A DNA stretch of 5,126 nucleotides from Actinomycetes bacterium (GCA_021815935.1 JAKAZH010000145.1:1-5126); one strand, 5' to 3'; positions 1 through 5,126 are shown, counted from the first letter of the stretch. The notes: generated by a model from the letters alone, not told the origin. Made by a program: numbers and translations.

Positions 1-1
1 C

Positions 2-628
2 GGTATCGCCAGGACCGGGCTGGCCTTCACCGAGAGTCTCTACGAGCGGGAGCGCTTCGAGGAGGTGCTCAAAGTAGCGGCAGACATCAGGGTTGCCGCG
101 CACCACGACAACGCCAGATTCGACCGGGAGGAGATCCTCGCCGGCTGGCTCGACAGCGTCGGCGCGGGCGTCTCGGGTTACGTCACGCCCAAGGTGACGG
201 TAGGTGCCCTGGTAGGCAACGACGAAGGGCAGCTGCTGCTGATCCAGCGCGGCGACTCAGGAGTTTGGCTGTATCCGACGGGCTGGGCCGACATCGGATA
301 CTCCCCTGCCGAAGTCGTCGTGAAGGAAGTGGAGGAGGAGTCGGGGATTCACGCCGAGCCACTCCGGCTGGTCGCCGTGTTCGACGGTCTACGACTCGGC
401 TCGACCGGACTACCCTTTTACTCCTTGGTCTTTCACTGCAGGGCTGTCGGAGGGGTTTTGAGGCCCCATCCGCTTGAAACCCGCGACGTAGGCTGGTTCT
501 CCGAGGACGCTCTCCCGGAGCCGCTGGCGGGAGGAGGTCGCTGGGTTCGCCTGGCCTTCGACGCCATACGAGGCCTGCCGTGCGAAGTGGCGTTCGACCG
601 CCCGCGGCCGGCTACCTGGCGGAGCTGA
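2..628 (+). CDS. Nudix hydrolase with Nudix_N domain (5' partial)
   Basis: Hydrolase expected to cleave a nucleoside diphosphate linked to another group; the substrate cannot be told from sequence. The frame is open from base 2, and the 21 residues before the GTG at 65 (beginning GIARTGLAFTESLYERERFE) look like the N-terminal helical domain found before the Nudix fold in this family. The true start therefore lies just left of the window and the GTG at 65 is internal. Numbering from that GTG, the Nudix box runs from G73 to I95. It keeps the metal-binding EVEEESG segment (E88, E91, E92), but has Y79 where the usual G-x5-E has Glu, and K87 for Arg. Other family-like stretches are WLYPTGWAD, DGLRLG, YSLVFHCR and HPLE. 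About 208 residues are visible, close to full length for this type. It ends with TGA 52 bp before the next same-strand gene. Confidence 0.9.
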   Translation, partial: GIARTGLAFTESLYERERFEEVLKVAADIRVAAHHDNARFDREEILAGWLDSVGAGVSGYVTPKVTVGALVGNDEGQLLLIQRGDSGVWLYPTGWADIGYSPAEVVVKEVEEESGIHAEPLRLVAVFDGLRLGSTGLPFYSLVFHCRAVGGVLRPHPLETRDVGWFSEDALPEPLAGGGRWVRLAFDAIRGLPCEVAFDRPRPATWRS

Positions 629-644
629 TAACCTGCTGCGCCAG
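616..644 (+). other. Weak inverted repeat at the end of the Nudix gene
   Basis: CTGGCG (616-621) pairs with CGCCAG (639-644) around a 17-base loop that contains the Nudix TGA stop. There is no T-run after it, and the stem is short. It may be a weak 3' structure between the Nudix gene and its downstream neighbour, but chance is just as likely in DNA this rich in G and C. Confidence 0.15.
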
Positions 645-680
645 TCGCTCGGGGTACGCGCCGCCCGGTCGCGCGTCGGA

Positions 681-1229
681 GTGTCGGAGCTTAAGGCGAC
701 GCTGGCGTCGCTCGGTGACGCAGGATCGGTCGCGAAGGATCTCGATTCCGCCGTCGATGAGGCGATGGCGACGGTCATCTCGCTCAGCCCGCTGTCCAAC
801 CCGCTCGGTGTGTCGTATATGGACCGTCTCGCCCGGCCCGTCGCGAGTCTCACGCCCGTCATAGGCGTCGCACTGGTCGCAAGGGGCTACCTCGCCCACG
901 TGGCGGTCGAGAAGGATCCGGGCCGGTTCGGATTGACGGACGTCCCCGTCCTCGGAGACCTTCCTGAGCGCAGGAAAGGACGCCTGGCGCAGGACCTCCT
1001 CTCACGGGTCGTCAAGGCCAGCCGAGGGCGGTCTTTCCAGGCGATCTGCGCCCTGAACCCCCGGCAGTGGGAGGGGCTGGTCATGTGTTTCACCAAGAGA
1101 GCCCACGATCTGGCGGGCCCCGACGGCGAGTACGTGCCTGCCGATGTCGTCGATGGGGTCGCCCGCTTCGCGTGGGTTCTCCGACAGACCGACATCTTCT
1201 ACGGATACGGACCTGAGCTCGCTCCCTGA
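681..1229 (+). CDS. Hypothetical protein, 182 residues, family not recognised
   Basis: I do not recognise this protein. It is probably a real gene: third codon positions are strongly G/C, the amino acid mix is balanced rather than Arg/Pro-rich as in out-of-frame readings, and it fills the space between the Nudix and PAC2 genes. It appears soluble and mostly helical. Residues about 52-76 are fairly hydrophobic (LTPVIGVALVARGYLAHVAV) but are broken by Arg and His, so a membrane segment is doubtful, and there is no signal peptide. Noticeable stretches are SYMDRLARP (45-53), DLPERRKGRLAQDLL (93-107), ALNPRQWEGL (124-133) and an aromatic C-terminus FAWVLRQTDIFYGYG (163-177). The start is GTG at 681 and has no clear ribosome-binding site. 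The frame stays open upstream into the Nudix gene with only CTG codons, so the start is uncertain. It could be co-transcribed with the Nudix gene. Confidence 0.75.
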   Translation: MSELKATLASLGDAGSVAKDLDSAVDEAMATVISLSPLSNPLGVSYMDRLARPVASLTPVIGVALVARGYLAHVAVEKDPGRFGLTDVPVLGDLPERRKGRLAQDLLSRVVKASRGRSFQAICALNPRQWEGLVMCFTKRAHDLAGPDGEYVPADVVDGVARFAWVLRQTDIFYGYGPELAP

Positions 1230-1239
1230 GCAGTGACGC

Positions 1240-2115
1240 CTATTCGCTGCTGCGGTGATCCTCGAGGAAGCGTTCGACCTCGGCGGCGAGGCTCTGGGAG
1301 TCCATCAAAGGCATCCGGTCCTCCGGGGCGTTCTCCCAGTCTGGGTCATTCTGGCGTTCCAGAGCGGCCACGTAGGCGGCGGCCTCCGCGTCGTCGGCTA
1401 CGCGCTCGTCCACGCGCCGCTCGTAGTCGCGTGCCGCTATTCGGAGCTCGTGTGCGTCGACGGGAGCCCCGAGGAGGTCGCTGGCCCGCTCGACTAGGGC
1501 GAGGGCGGCTTTCGGTGAGGTCAGCTGATGCACGTAGTGAGGTACTGCAGCCCAAAACGAAGCGGTCGGCAAACCGCACTGCGCCAGAGCGTTGCTGAGC
1601 ACGCCGATGATGCCGGTCGGGCCTTCGTAGCGCGGCCGCGAAAGCCCGAGGCGTTCGGCGAGCTCATGGTCGTCGGACGCGCCCGACACCCGGACCGGTG
1701 CACTGTGGGCTACGTCGGCGAGCAGAGCTCCGAGCGTGATGGCCATCTCCGCGCCGAGACGAGTCGCCACCTCGGTGACGAGACCTGCGAAGGTCTTCCA
1801 TCGCAGCTGCGGCTCGACGCCGCGTACGAGGACGAGGTCATGGTGGGACCCCGGAATCCTGGCGCCGAGAATGTCTACGTCCGGCCAGACGATCTCGCGC
1901 GTGGAGTCCTCCTTGAGAGCAACCTCCGGGCGCGTCGAGGTGAAGTCGTAGAACTTCTCGGCGTCGATAGTCGCGAGTCGCTCCGCCCTCCACGCCCGAC
2001 CGAGATAGGACACAGCCAGGGAGGCTGCCTCGCCGGCGTCGTTCCAGCCTTCGAAGGCGAGGACAAGGATCGGCCTTTTGAGGGTGATCTCCTGTTCCCA
2101 GCGCAGCGACTGCAC
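1240..2115 (-). CDS. PAC2 family protein (proteasome assembly chaperone 2 homologue)
   Basis: Member of the PAC2 fold family, widespread in actinobacteria and archaea. It is named after a eukaryotic 20S proteasome assembly chaperone. Actinobacterial members resemble PAC2 in structure, but a proteasome role has not been clearly shown as far as I know, so the cellular function is open. Family signatures in order: LVLAFEGWNDAGEAAS (17-32), KFYDF (54-58), REIVWP (73-78), LVLVRGVEPQLRWKTF (94-109), LGALLADVAHSAPVRV (128-143), YEGPTGIIGVL (163-173) and SFWAAVPHYV (186-195). The final 70 residues are highly charged and probably helical. The 291-residue length is normal for the actinobacterial type. 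The start is GTG at 2115: an in-frame TAG (2127-2125) lies only three codons upstream, so little upstream choice exists. It has no Shine-Dalgarno but a TAGTGT hexamer ends six bases before the GTG, suggesting leaderless translation. It converges on the 182-residue gene with a 10-bp gap. Confidence 0.92.
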   Translation of the reverse strand: MQSLRWEQEITLKRPILVLAFEGWNDAGEAASLAVSYLGRAWRAERLATIDAEKFYDFTSTRPEVALKEDSTREIVWPDVDILGARIPGSHHDLVLVRGVEPQLRWKTFAGLVTEVATRLGAEMAITLGALLADVAHSAPVRVSGASDDHELAERLGLSRPRYEGPTGIIGVLSNALAQCGLPTASFWAAVPHYVHQLTSPKAALALVERASDLLGAPVDAHELRIAARDYERRVDERVADDAEAAAYVAALERQNDPDWENAPEDRMPLMDSQSLAAEVERFLEDHRSSE

Positions 2116-2121
2116 TCGAAG

Positions 2122-2127
2122 ACACTA
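2122..2127 (-). promoter_or_regulatory. Candidate -10 element, leaderless start of the PAC2 gene
   Basis: Read on the - strand this is TAGTGT, which fits the actinobacterial TANNNT -10 pattern. Exactly six bases (CTTCGA) separate it from the GTG, so transcription would begin at the G of the start codon. No convincing -35 hexamer is seen. The absence of a Shine-Dalgarno supports the leaderless reading. Such hexamers also occur by chance. Confidence 0.4.
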
Positions 2128-2169
2128 CCCGCCGACCAAGGACAATCGCGTTCGGTCTCGCCGAGGCGC

Positions 2170-2175
2170 TAACTT
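2170..2175 (+). promoter_or_regulatory. Candidate -10 element for the GNAT gene
   Basis: TAACTT fits TANNNT and ends eight bases before the ATG at 2184. The predicted transcript start is therefore at or within about two bases of the start codon, again implying leaderless mRNA. No Shine-Dalgarno lies in the CTGGGTCG spacer, and no clear -35 is seen. Confidence 0.4.
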
Positions 2176-2183
2176 CTGGGTCG

Positions 2184-2624
2184 ATGTTCGTGATCGAAGA
2201 GGCGACTTCGCCAACGCCGGAGATCGTGGATGCTGTCGGGCGCCTTCTGCCGTTCCTCTCGTCAAGTTCCTCTCGCCCGAGCGTCGAGCAGGTCGGGGAG
2301 ATCACCTCGTCGGCGGCTACCATCCTTCTGCTCGCCAGGGACGGAGCGGGCGGTCCGATCGTGGGAACGCTGACGCTCGCACTGTTCCGGATCCCTACCG
2401 GGTTGCGGGCGTGGATCGAAGACGTCATCGCCGACGAGGCGGTACGAGGACGCGGCTGCGGGGAGGCCCTGACGCGCGCCGCACTACGGATCGCAGCCGA
2501 TCACGGCGCGCGCACGGTCGAGCTCACGTCGCGGCCGTCGCGGGAGGAGGCGAACCGCCTCTACCGCAGGATCGGGTTCACGTCAAGGGACACGAACGTG
2601 TACCGCTACGAGCTGGCCGACTGA
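2184..2624 (+). CDS. GNAT family N-acetyltransferase
   Basis: Predicted acetyl-CoA-dependent N-acetyltransferase of 146 residues, a normal length for a single GNAT domain. The acetyl-CoA pyrophosphate-binding motif A is at about 77-101 (AWIEDVIADEAVRGRGCG), with R88-G-R-G91-C-G93 matching R/Q-x-x-G-x-G/A. The preceding strand contains GTLTLALFRI (61-70), and the C-terminal motif EEANRLYRRIGF (121-132) with Tyr127 is typical of GNAT enzymes. The substrate cannot be predicted, since the N-terminal helices that bind it (Ser-rich, 26-30) resemble nothing I know. The start is ATG at 2184, the only start that gives a full domain. The gene diverges from the PAC2 gene, and its last 19 bases overlap the end of the oppositely oriented chorismate mutase gene. 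Confidence 0.92.
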   Translation: MFVIEEATSPTPEIVDAVGRLLPFLSSSSSRPSVEQVGEITSSAATILLLARDGAGGPIVGTLTLALFRIPTGLRAWIEDVIADEAVRGRGCGEALTRAALRIAADHGARTVELTSRPSREEANRLYRRIGFTSRDTNVYRYELAD

Positions 2625-3040
2625 CCCTTCGACGAAGACTCGGCTGCGCTGCCCGCTGCGGCGGCGAAGTCCGGGCCGAGCTCCTCCACCTCGAGCAGGG
2701 TAAACCCGTCGATGATCGTTCGAAGAACCTGGCGTGCGACTCTAGGGTCGAGCCCCTCCGATTCGGCCAGACCCCCAATCCGCTCGAGCATCCGCTCTTC
2801 GCGCTCGCGGTCCACGACGGCCATCCGGCGCGCACGCTTGTAGCGGACCACCTCGCCTACCAGTCGCGATCGCTCGGCAAGCAGGTATATGAGGCGACGG
2901 TCGACGTCGTCGATCCCTCGGCGTATCCCGTCGAGGTCCAGCTCCCCGGCTGTTTGGTCTTCCACCGTGCCATCATCGCGCAAGCGCCGGTCGCGGGCGT
3001 CGGGATCGATGGGCGCTGTGCGTCGATCCGCGGGTAGCAT
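2606..3040 (-). CDS. aroQ: Chorismate mutase, AroQ class (type II), stand-alone
   Basis: Converts chorismate to prephenate, the branch step to phenylalanine and tyrosine, in the cytoplasm. Residues 37-121 align without gaps to the E. coli P-protein mutase domain (from memory). Residues equivalent to Arg11, Arg28, Lys39, Asp48, Arg51 and Glu52 are all present as R40, R57, K68, D77, R80 and E81. The residue equivalent to Gln88 is Glu117. The match covers the three-helix AroQ fold, which works as an intertwined dimer. It is flanked by a charged N-terminal extension of about 36 residues and an Ala/Ser-rich C-terminal tail (126-144), both probably disordered. There is no prephenate dehydratase or DAHP synthase domain and no signal peptide. 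ATG at 3040 is taken as the start; GTG at 2965 would remove 25 low-complexity residues and is a real alternative, as neither has a good ribosome site. The symbol follows the structural class; aroQ is also used for a dehydroquinase. Confidence 0.92.
   Translation of the reverse strand: MLPADRRTAPIDPDARDRRLRDDGTVEDQTAGELDLDGIRRGIDDVDRRLIYLLAERSRLVGEVVRYKRARRMAVVDREREERMLERIGGLAESEGLDPRVARQVLRTIIDGFTLLEVEELGPDFAAAAGSAAESSSKGQSASS
3035..3040 (+). promoter_or_regulatory. Candidate -10 element for gltA
   Basis: TAGCAT fits TANNNT in the 38-bp divergent gap region. Transcription would start near 3047 and leave a leader of roughly 30 bases carrying the purine-rich ribosome site at 3069-3076. The last three bases of this hexamer are also the reverse complement of the ATG of the divergent chorismate mutase gene. 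No clear -35 is seen. Confidence 0.3.
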
Positions 3041-3068
3041 ACGCCAGAAAAGAGTTCCTTTCTCCGAT

Positions 3069-3076
3069 AGGGGGAG
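3069..3076 (+). promoter_or_regulatory. Ribosome-binding site deciding the gltA GTG start
   Basis: AGGGGGAG lies directly before GTG 3079. The spacing is short (2 to 4 bases depending on pairing), but it is the only purine-rich stretch near an acceptable start, and it supports GTG 3079 as the initiation codon. Confidence 0.5.
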
Positions 3077-3078
3077 CA

Positions 3079-4347
3079 GTGGCCGAATCGATTACCGTCA
3101 CCGACAACCGCACCGGCGAGGTCGTGGAAATACCTCTCGCAGATGGGGGGGTGTCGGCTGATGAGTTCCGCAAGCTTCTCCCCAACGTGTGGTTCTACGA
3201 CCCGTCGTTCATGACAACGGCGCTCACGTCGAGTTCGATCACCTATCTGGACGGCGACGCCGGGATCCTCCGCTATCGCGGGTATCCGATCGAGCAGATA
3301 GCGGAATCGTCGACATACCTCGAAGTCGCCTATCTGCTGATCCACGGGGAACTGCCGAGCGCGGAGCAGCTCGAAGCTTGGAGCGACGACATCCGCCATC
3401 ACACGTACATCCACGAGAACTTCCGCAAACGCTTCGTCGACAGCTTCCACTACGACGCGCACCCGATGGGCATGCTCGTGTCGGGGATCGCCGCCCTGTC
3501 CACCTTCTACCCTGAGGCGAAGAAGATCGAGGATCCCGAGGTCCGCTCGCGCCAGATCGTCCGGTTGATAGCAAAGGTTCCTACGTTGGCAGCGGCGTCG
3601 TACCGCTACAGCAAGGGCATGCCGTTCGTGTTTCCCGACAACGCCCTCAGTTTCTCCGAGAATTTCCTGGCGATGATGTGGAAGGTAGCGGAGCCTCACT
3701 ACGAGCCCGACCCGGTACTCGCGCGAGCGCTCGACGTGCTTTTCATCCTGCACGCCGACCACGAACAGAACTGCGGGACGCTCGCAATGCGTACAGTCGG
3801 CTCCTCCCACGCGGATCCCTATGTGGCCGCCGCAGCAGCGGCCGCCGCGCTGTACGGCCCGCGTCACGGCGGGGCCAACGAGGCTGTGCTCAAGATGCTC
3901 ACCGAGATCGGCTCGATAGACAACGTCAAAGGGTTCATAGATTCGGTAAAGGCGGGCAAGGGCAAGCTGCAGGGTTTCGGGCACCGGGTCTACAAGAACT
4001 ACGACCCTCGGGCGAAGATCATCAAGAAGACGGCGGACTCCGTTTTCAGTGTTACCGGCAAGAACCCGCTCCTCGACATTGCCCTCAAGCTCGAGGAGGT
4101 GGCGCTGTCCGACGAGTACTTCATATCGCGCAAGCTCTACCCGAACGTGGACTTCTACTCCGGTCTGATCTACCAGGCCATGGGCTTCCCGACCGAGATG
4201 TTCACCGTGTTGTTCGCCATACCTCGGGTTGCGGGATGGCTCACCCATTGGCAGGAGCTGATAGAGCAGGACGCCAAGATCTACCGGCCGAGACAGCTGT
4301 GGTCAGGAGCGGAAACCCGGGACTACGTTCCGATCGGCCAGCGCTGA
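3079..4347 (+). CDS. gltA: Citrate synthase
   Basis: Condenses acetyl-CoA with oxaloacetate to citrate, the entry step of the TCA cycle, in the cytoplasm. All catalytic and ligand residues expected from the E. coli enzyme are found: H225 and H228 in HADHEQN, H263 in GPRHGGANEA, H302 in GFGHRVYKNYDPR with R311, D358 in NVDFYSG, R383 in IPRVAGW and R403 in YRPRQLW. ITYLDGDAGILRYRGYPIEQ (54-73) is the classic N-terminal signature. At 422 residues with a full beta-rich N-terminal segment it is the long form, which favours citrate synthase over the shorter 2-methylcitrate synthases. Odd points are Arg262 in the GPxHGG loop, where Leu or Ala is common, and a run of eight Ala (250-257). The start is GTG at 3079 behind AGGGGGAG. 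It diverges from the chorismate mutase gene and converges on tesB. Confidence 0.97.
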   Translation: MAESITVTDNRTGEVVEIPLADGGVSADEFRKLLPNVWFYDPSFMTTALTSSSITYLDGDAGILRYRGYPIEQIAESSTYLEVAYLLIHGELPSAEQLEAWSDDIRHHTYIHENFRKRFVDSFHYDAHPMGMLVSGIAALSTFYPEAKKIEDPEVRSRQIVRLIAKVPTLAAASYRYSKGMPFVFPDNALSFSENFLAMMWKVAEPHYEPDPVLARALDVLFILHADHEQNCGTLAMRTVGSSHADPYVAAAAAAAALYGPRHGGANEAVLKMLTEIGSIDNVKGFIDSVKAGKGKLQGFGHRVYKNYDPRAKIIKKTADSVFSVTGKNPLLDIALKLEEVALSDEYFISRKLYPNVDFYSGLIYQAMGFPTEMFTVLFAIPRVAGWLTHWQELIEQDAKIYRPRQLWSGAETRDYVPIGQR

Positions 4348-4351
4348 AAGT

Positions 4352-4379
4352 CCTGGGACGTCGCGCCAGGGACCCCAGG
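4352..4379 (+). terminator. Possible hairpin between the convergent gltA and tesB genes
   Basis: The 61-bp gap between the two stop codons contains CCTGGG (4352-4357) and CCCAGG (4374-4379), able to form a 6-bp stem around 16 bases. A competing 5-bp stem uses CCTGG (4352-4356) and CCAGG (4366-4370). No T-run follows on either strand, so this is not a standard intrinsic terminator. Position alone suggests it could help end transcription from both sides. Confidence 0.25.
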
Positions 4380-4408
4380 TCGGGCGAGCGACGCGATGGC
4401 AGACCTGT

Positions 4409-5126
4409 TCAGGCCTCACCGGCCAGCGCCCTGGTCCTGAGCAGGCCTTCCTGTACCACCGACACCGCCAGGATCCCGTCTCGCGTGTATATCGTTCCTG
4501 TCGCAAGCCCGAGCGCCCCTGCGGCGCTCGGGCTGTGCTGGTCGTATAGCAGCCAGTCGTCCGCTCGAAACGGTCGGTGGAACCACATGGCATGGTCCAA
4601 GCTGACCTGTATGCCCTCGGTCCATATGAGACCGTGCGGCATCATCACAGTGTCGAGGAGCGTCATGTCGCTCGCGTACGCTGCCAGGCACGCATGGGTC
4701 AACGGATCGTCGGGCAGCCGCCCGTCCGTTCGGAACCAGACGCGGTGGGTGGGCGGACGCGGCGTCGACTCAACCGGGGAGGTGCGCAGTGGGATTCCCA
4801 CATGGCGGACGTCCATCGGCCGGGGCCGGTCGAACCAGTCCCCGAGCTGCGACCGGTAAGGTTCCATCGCCTCCTCCCACGTGGGCAGGGTCTCGGGGTC
4901 GGGGACCGACGGCATCTGCTCTTGGTGCGAGACGCCTATCTCCGGCACGTGGAACGACGCGGACAGATGGAAGACCGGCTCGCCCTGCTGAATAGCCGCG
5001 ACCCTCCGGGTAGTAAAAGACTTTCCATCACGGATCCGATCCACCTGGTAGAGGATCGGTATACGAGGATTGCCCGGGCGCAGGAAGTAGGCGTGAAGCG
5101 AGTGGACCGGTCGCTCGATGCCTCGA
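4409..5126 (-). CDS. tesB: Acyl-CoA thioesterase II, TesB type (5' partial)
   Basis: Hydrolyses acyl-CoA to free fatty acid and CoA with a double-hotdog fold. The frame is open to the right window edge, so the first visible residues (RGIERPVHSLHAYFLRPGNP) come before the GTG at 5044, which is internal. 238 residues are visible; with a usual family length near 285-290, about 50 N-terminal residues are missing. Signatures include VHSLHAYFLRPG, VDRIRDGKSFTTRRV, LSASF, the ASDMTLLDT segment of the second hotdog, SLDHAMWFHRPFRADDWLLY and VVQEGLLR. The E. coli catalytic triad Asp204-Thr228-Gln278 corresponds to Asp (codon 4669-4667), Ser (4603-4601) and Gln (4453-4451). Ser for Thr should still supply the hydroxyl and is, to my knowledge, common in this family. 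A perfect 12-bp hairpin lies inside the gene at 4506-4534. The symbol is by family; the substrate chain length is unknown. Confidence 0.93.
   Translation of the reverse strand, partial: RGIERPVHSLHAYFLRPGNPRIPILYQVDRIRDGKSFTTRRVAAIQQGEPVFHLSASFHVPEIGVSHQEQMPSVPDPETLPTWEEAMEPYRSQLGDWFDRPRPMDVRHVGIPLRTSPVESTPRPPTHRVWFRTDGRLPDDPLTHACLAAYASDMTLLDTVMMPHGLIWTEGIQVSLDHAMWFHRPFRADDWLLYDQHSPSAAGALGLATGTIYTRDGILAVSVVQEGLLRTRALAGEA
4506..4534. repeat. Perfect 12-bp inverted repeat inside tesB
   Basis: AGCCCGAGCGCC (4506-4517) and GGCGCTCGGGCT (4523-4534) are exact reverse complements around a 5-base loop, CCTGC. The repeat encodes part of SPSAAGALGLA in the thioesterase, a stretch that is usually present in this family. 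No T-run follows on either strand, so it is not a normal terminator. It may simply result from GC-rich codon choice over a conserved peptide. Confidence 0.6.

Noticed and set aside
65..67. GTG as the start of the Nudix gene
   Set aside because: The residues encoded before it match the family's N-terminal domain, so translation begins left of the window.
410..899. Open frames on the - strand over the Nudix end and the start of the 182-residue gene
   Set aside because: Low-complexity Ser/Arg-rich translations without motifs. They conflict with the Nudix gene and with the better codon pattern of the + strand gene.
1229..1251. AGCAG/CTGCT inverted repeat between the 182-residue gene and PAC2 gene as a terminator
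   Set aside because: Only 5 bp with a 13-base loop, no T-run, and partly inside the PAC2 coding end.
1528..2172. 214-codon open frame opposite the PAC2 gene
   Set aside because: It is in codon phase with PAC2 on the other strand, the usual GC-rich mirror frame, and the PAC2 motifs are clear.
2078..3037. 319-codon open frame on the + strand across the GNAT and chorismate mutase genes
   Set aside because: Arg-rich with no motifs; it overlaps three good genes and the divergent promoter gap.
2857..4248. 463-codon open frame on the - strand opposite gltA
   Set aside because: Its codons are exact reverse complements of the gltA codons. Stops in that frame would need TTA, CTA or TCA codons in gltA, which GC-rich genes rarely use. 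The citrate synthase reading has all catalytic motifs; the antisense one shows no recognisable fold.
3678..4859. 393-codon open frame on the + strand overlapping gltA and running into tesB
   Set aside because: It is rich in Arg, Pro and Gly with no motifs, and crosses two well-supported genes in wrong frames; an out-of-frame reading.
5042..5044. GTG as the start of tesB
   Set aside because: The upstream frame encodes the conserved VHSLHAYFLRPG segment, so the true start is beyond the right edge.
1..5126. A new defence, mobile or biosynthetic system spanning the window
   Set aside because: Six of seven genes belong to known housekeeping families with intact motifs, the orientations alternate, and no transposase, integrase, repeat array or composition shift is visible.

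Overview
The window is a compact, GC-rich chromosomal stretch that looks like ordinary actinobacterial (Actinomycetota) DNA. The signs are strong G/C at third codon positions, frequent GTG starts, very short intergenic gaps, a PAC2-type proteasome-assembly-chaperone homologue (typical of actinobacteria), and TANNNT -10 elements placed directly before start codons that lack a Shine-Dalgarno sequence, as in leaderless actinobacterial genes. I cannot fix the class; Acidimicrobiia or a relative is a guess.

Layout, left to right. (1) A Nudix hydrolase with its own N-terminal domain, + strand, cut at its 5' end by the window edge. (2) An unrecognised 182-residue protein, + strand, 52 bp downstream. 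(3) A PAC2-family protein on the - strand, whose 3' end meets gene 2 across a 10-bp gap. (4) A GNAT acetyltransferase on the + strand, divergent from the PAC2 gene across 68 bp. (5) A stand-alone AroQ-class chorismate mutase on the - strand, whose 3' end overlaps that of the GNAT gene by 19 bp. (6) Citrate synthase (gltA), + strand, divergent from the chorismate mutase across 38 bp. (7) An acyl-CoA thioesterase II (TesB type) on the - strand, convergent with gltA and cut at its 5' end by the right window edge.

The alternating strands mean there is little operon structure; only genes 1 and 2 could share a transcript. The products belong to separate housekeeping functions: nucleotide-derivative clean-up, a proteasome-chaperone-like protein, N-acetylation, aromatic amino acid synthesis, TCA-cycle entry and acyl-CoA turnover. 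They do not form an evident pathway. The two divergent intergenic gaps carry the likely promoters. No gap exceeds 70 bp, and I see no tRNA, rRNA, CRISPR array, insertion sequence, attachment site or phage gene.

I found no convincing new multi-gene system. The points worth a second look are small: a non-standard Nudix box, Glu in place of the usual Gln in the chorismate mutase active site, an Arg in the citrate synthase GPxHGG loop, a probable pair of back-to-back leaderless promoters, a perfect 12-bp hairpin inside tesB, and the unidentified 182-residue protein.
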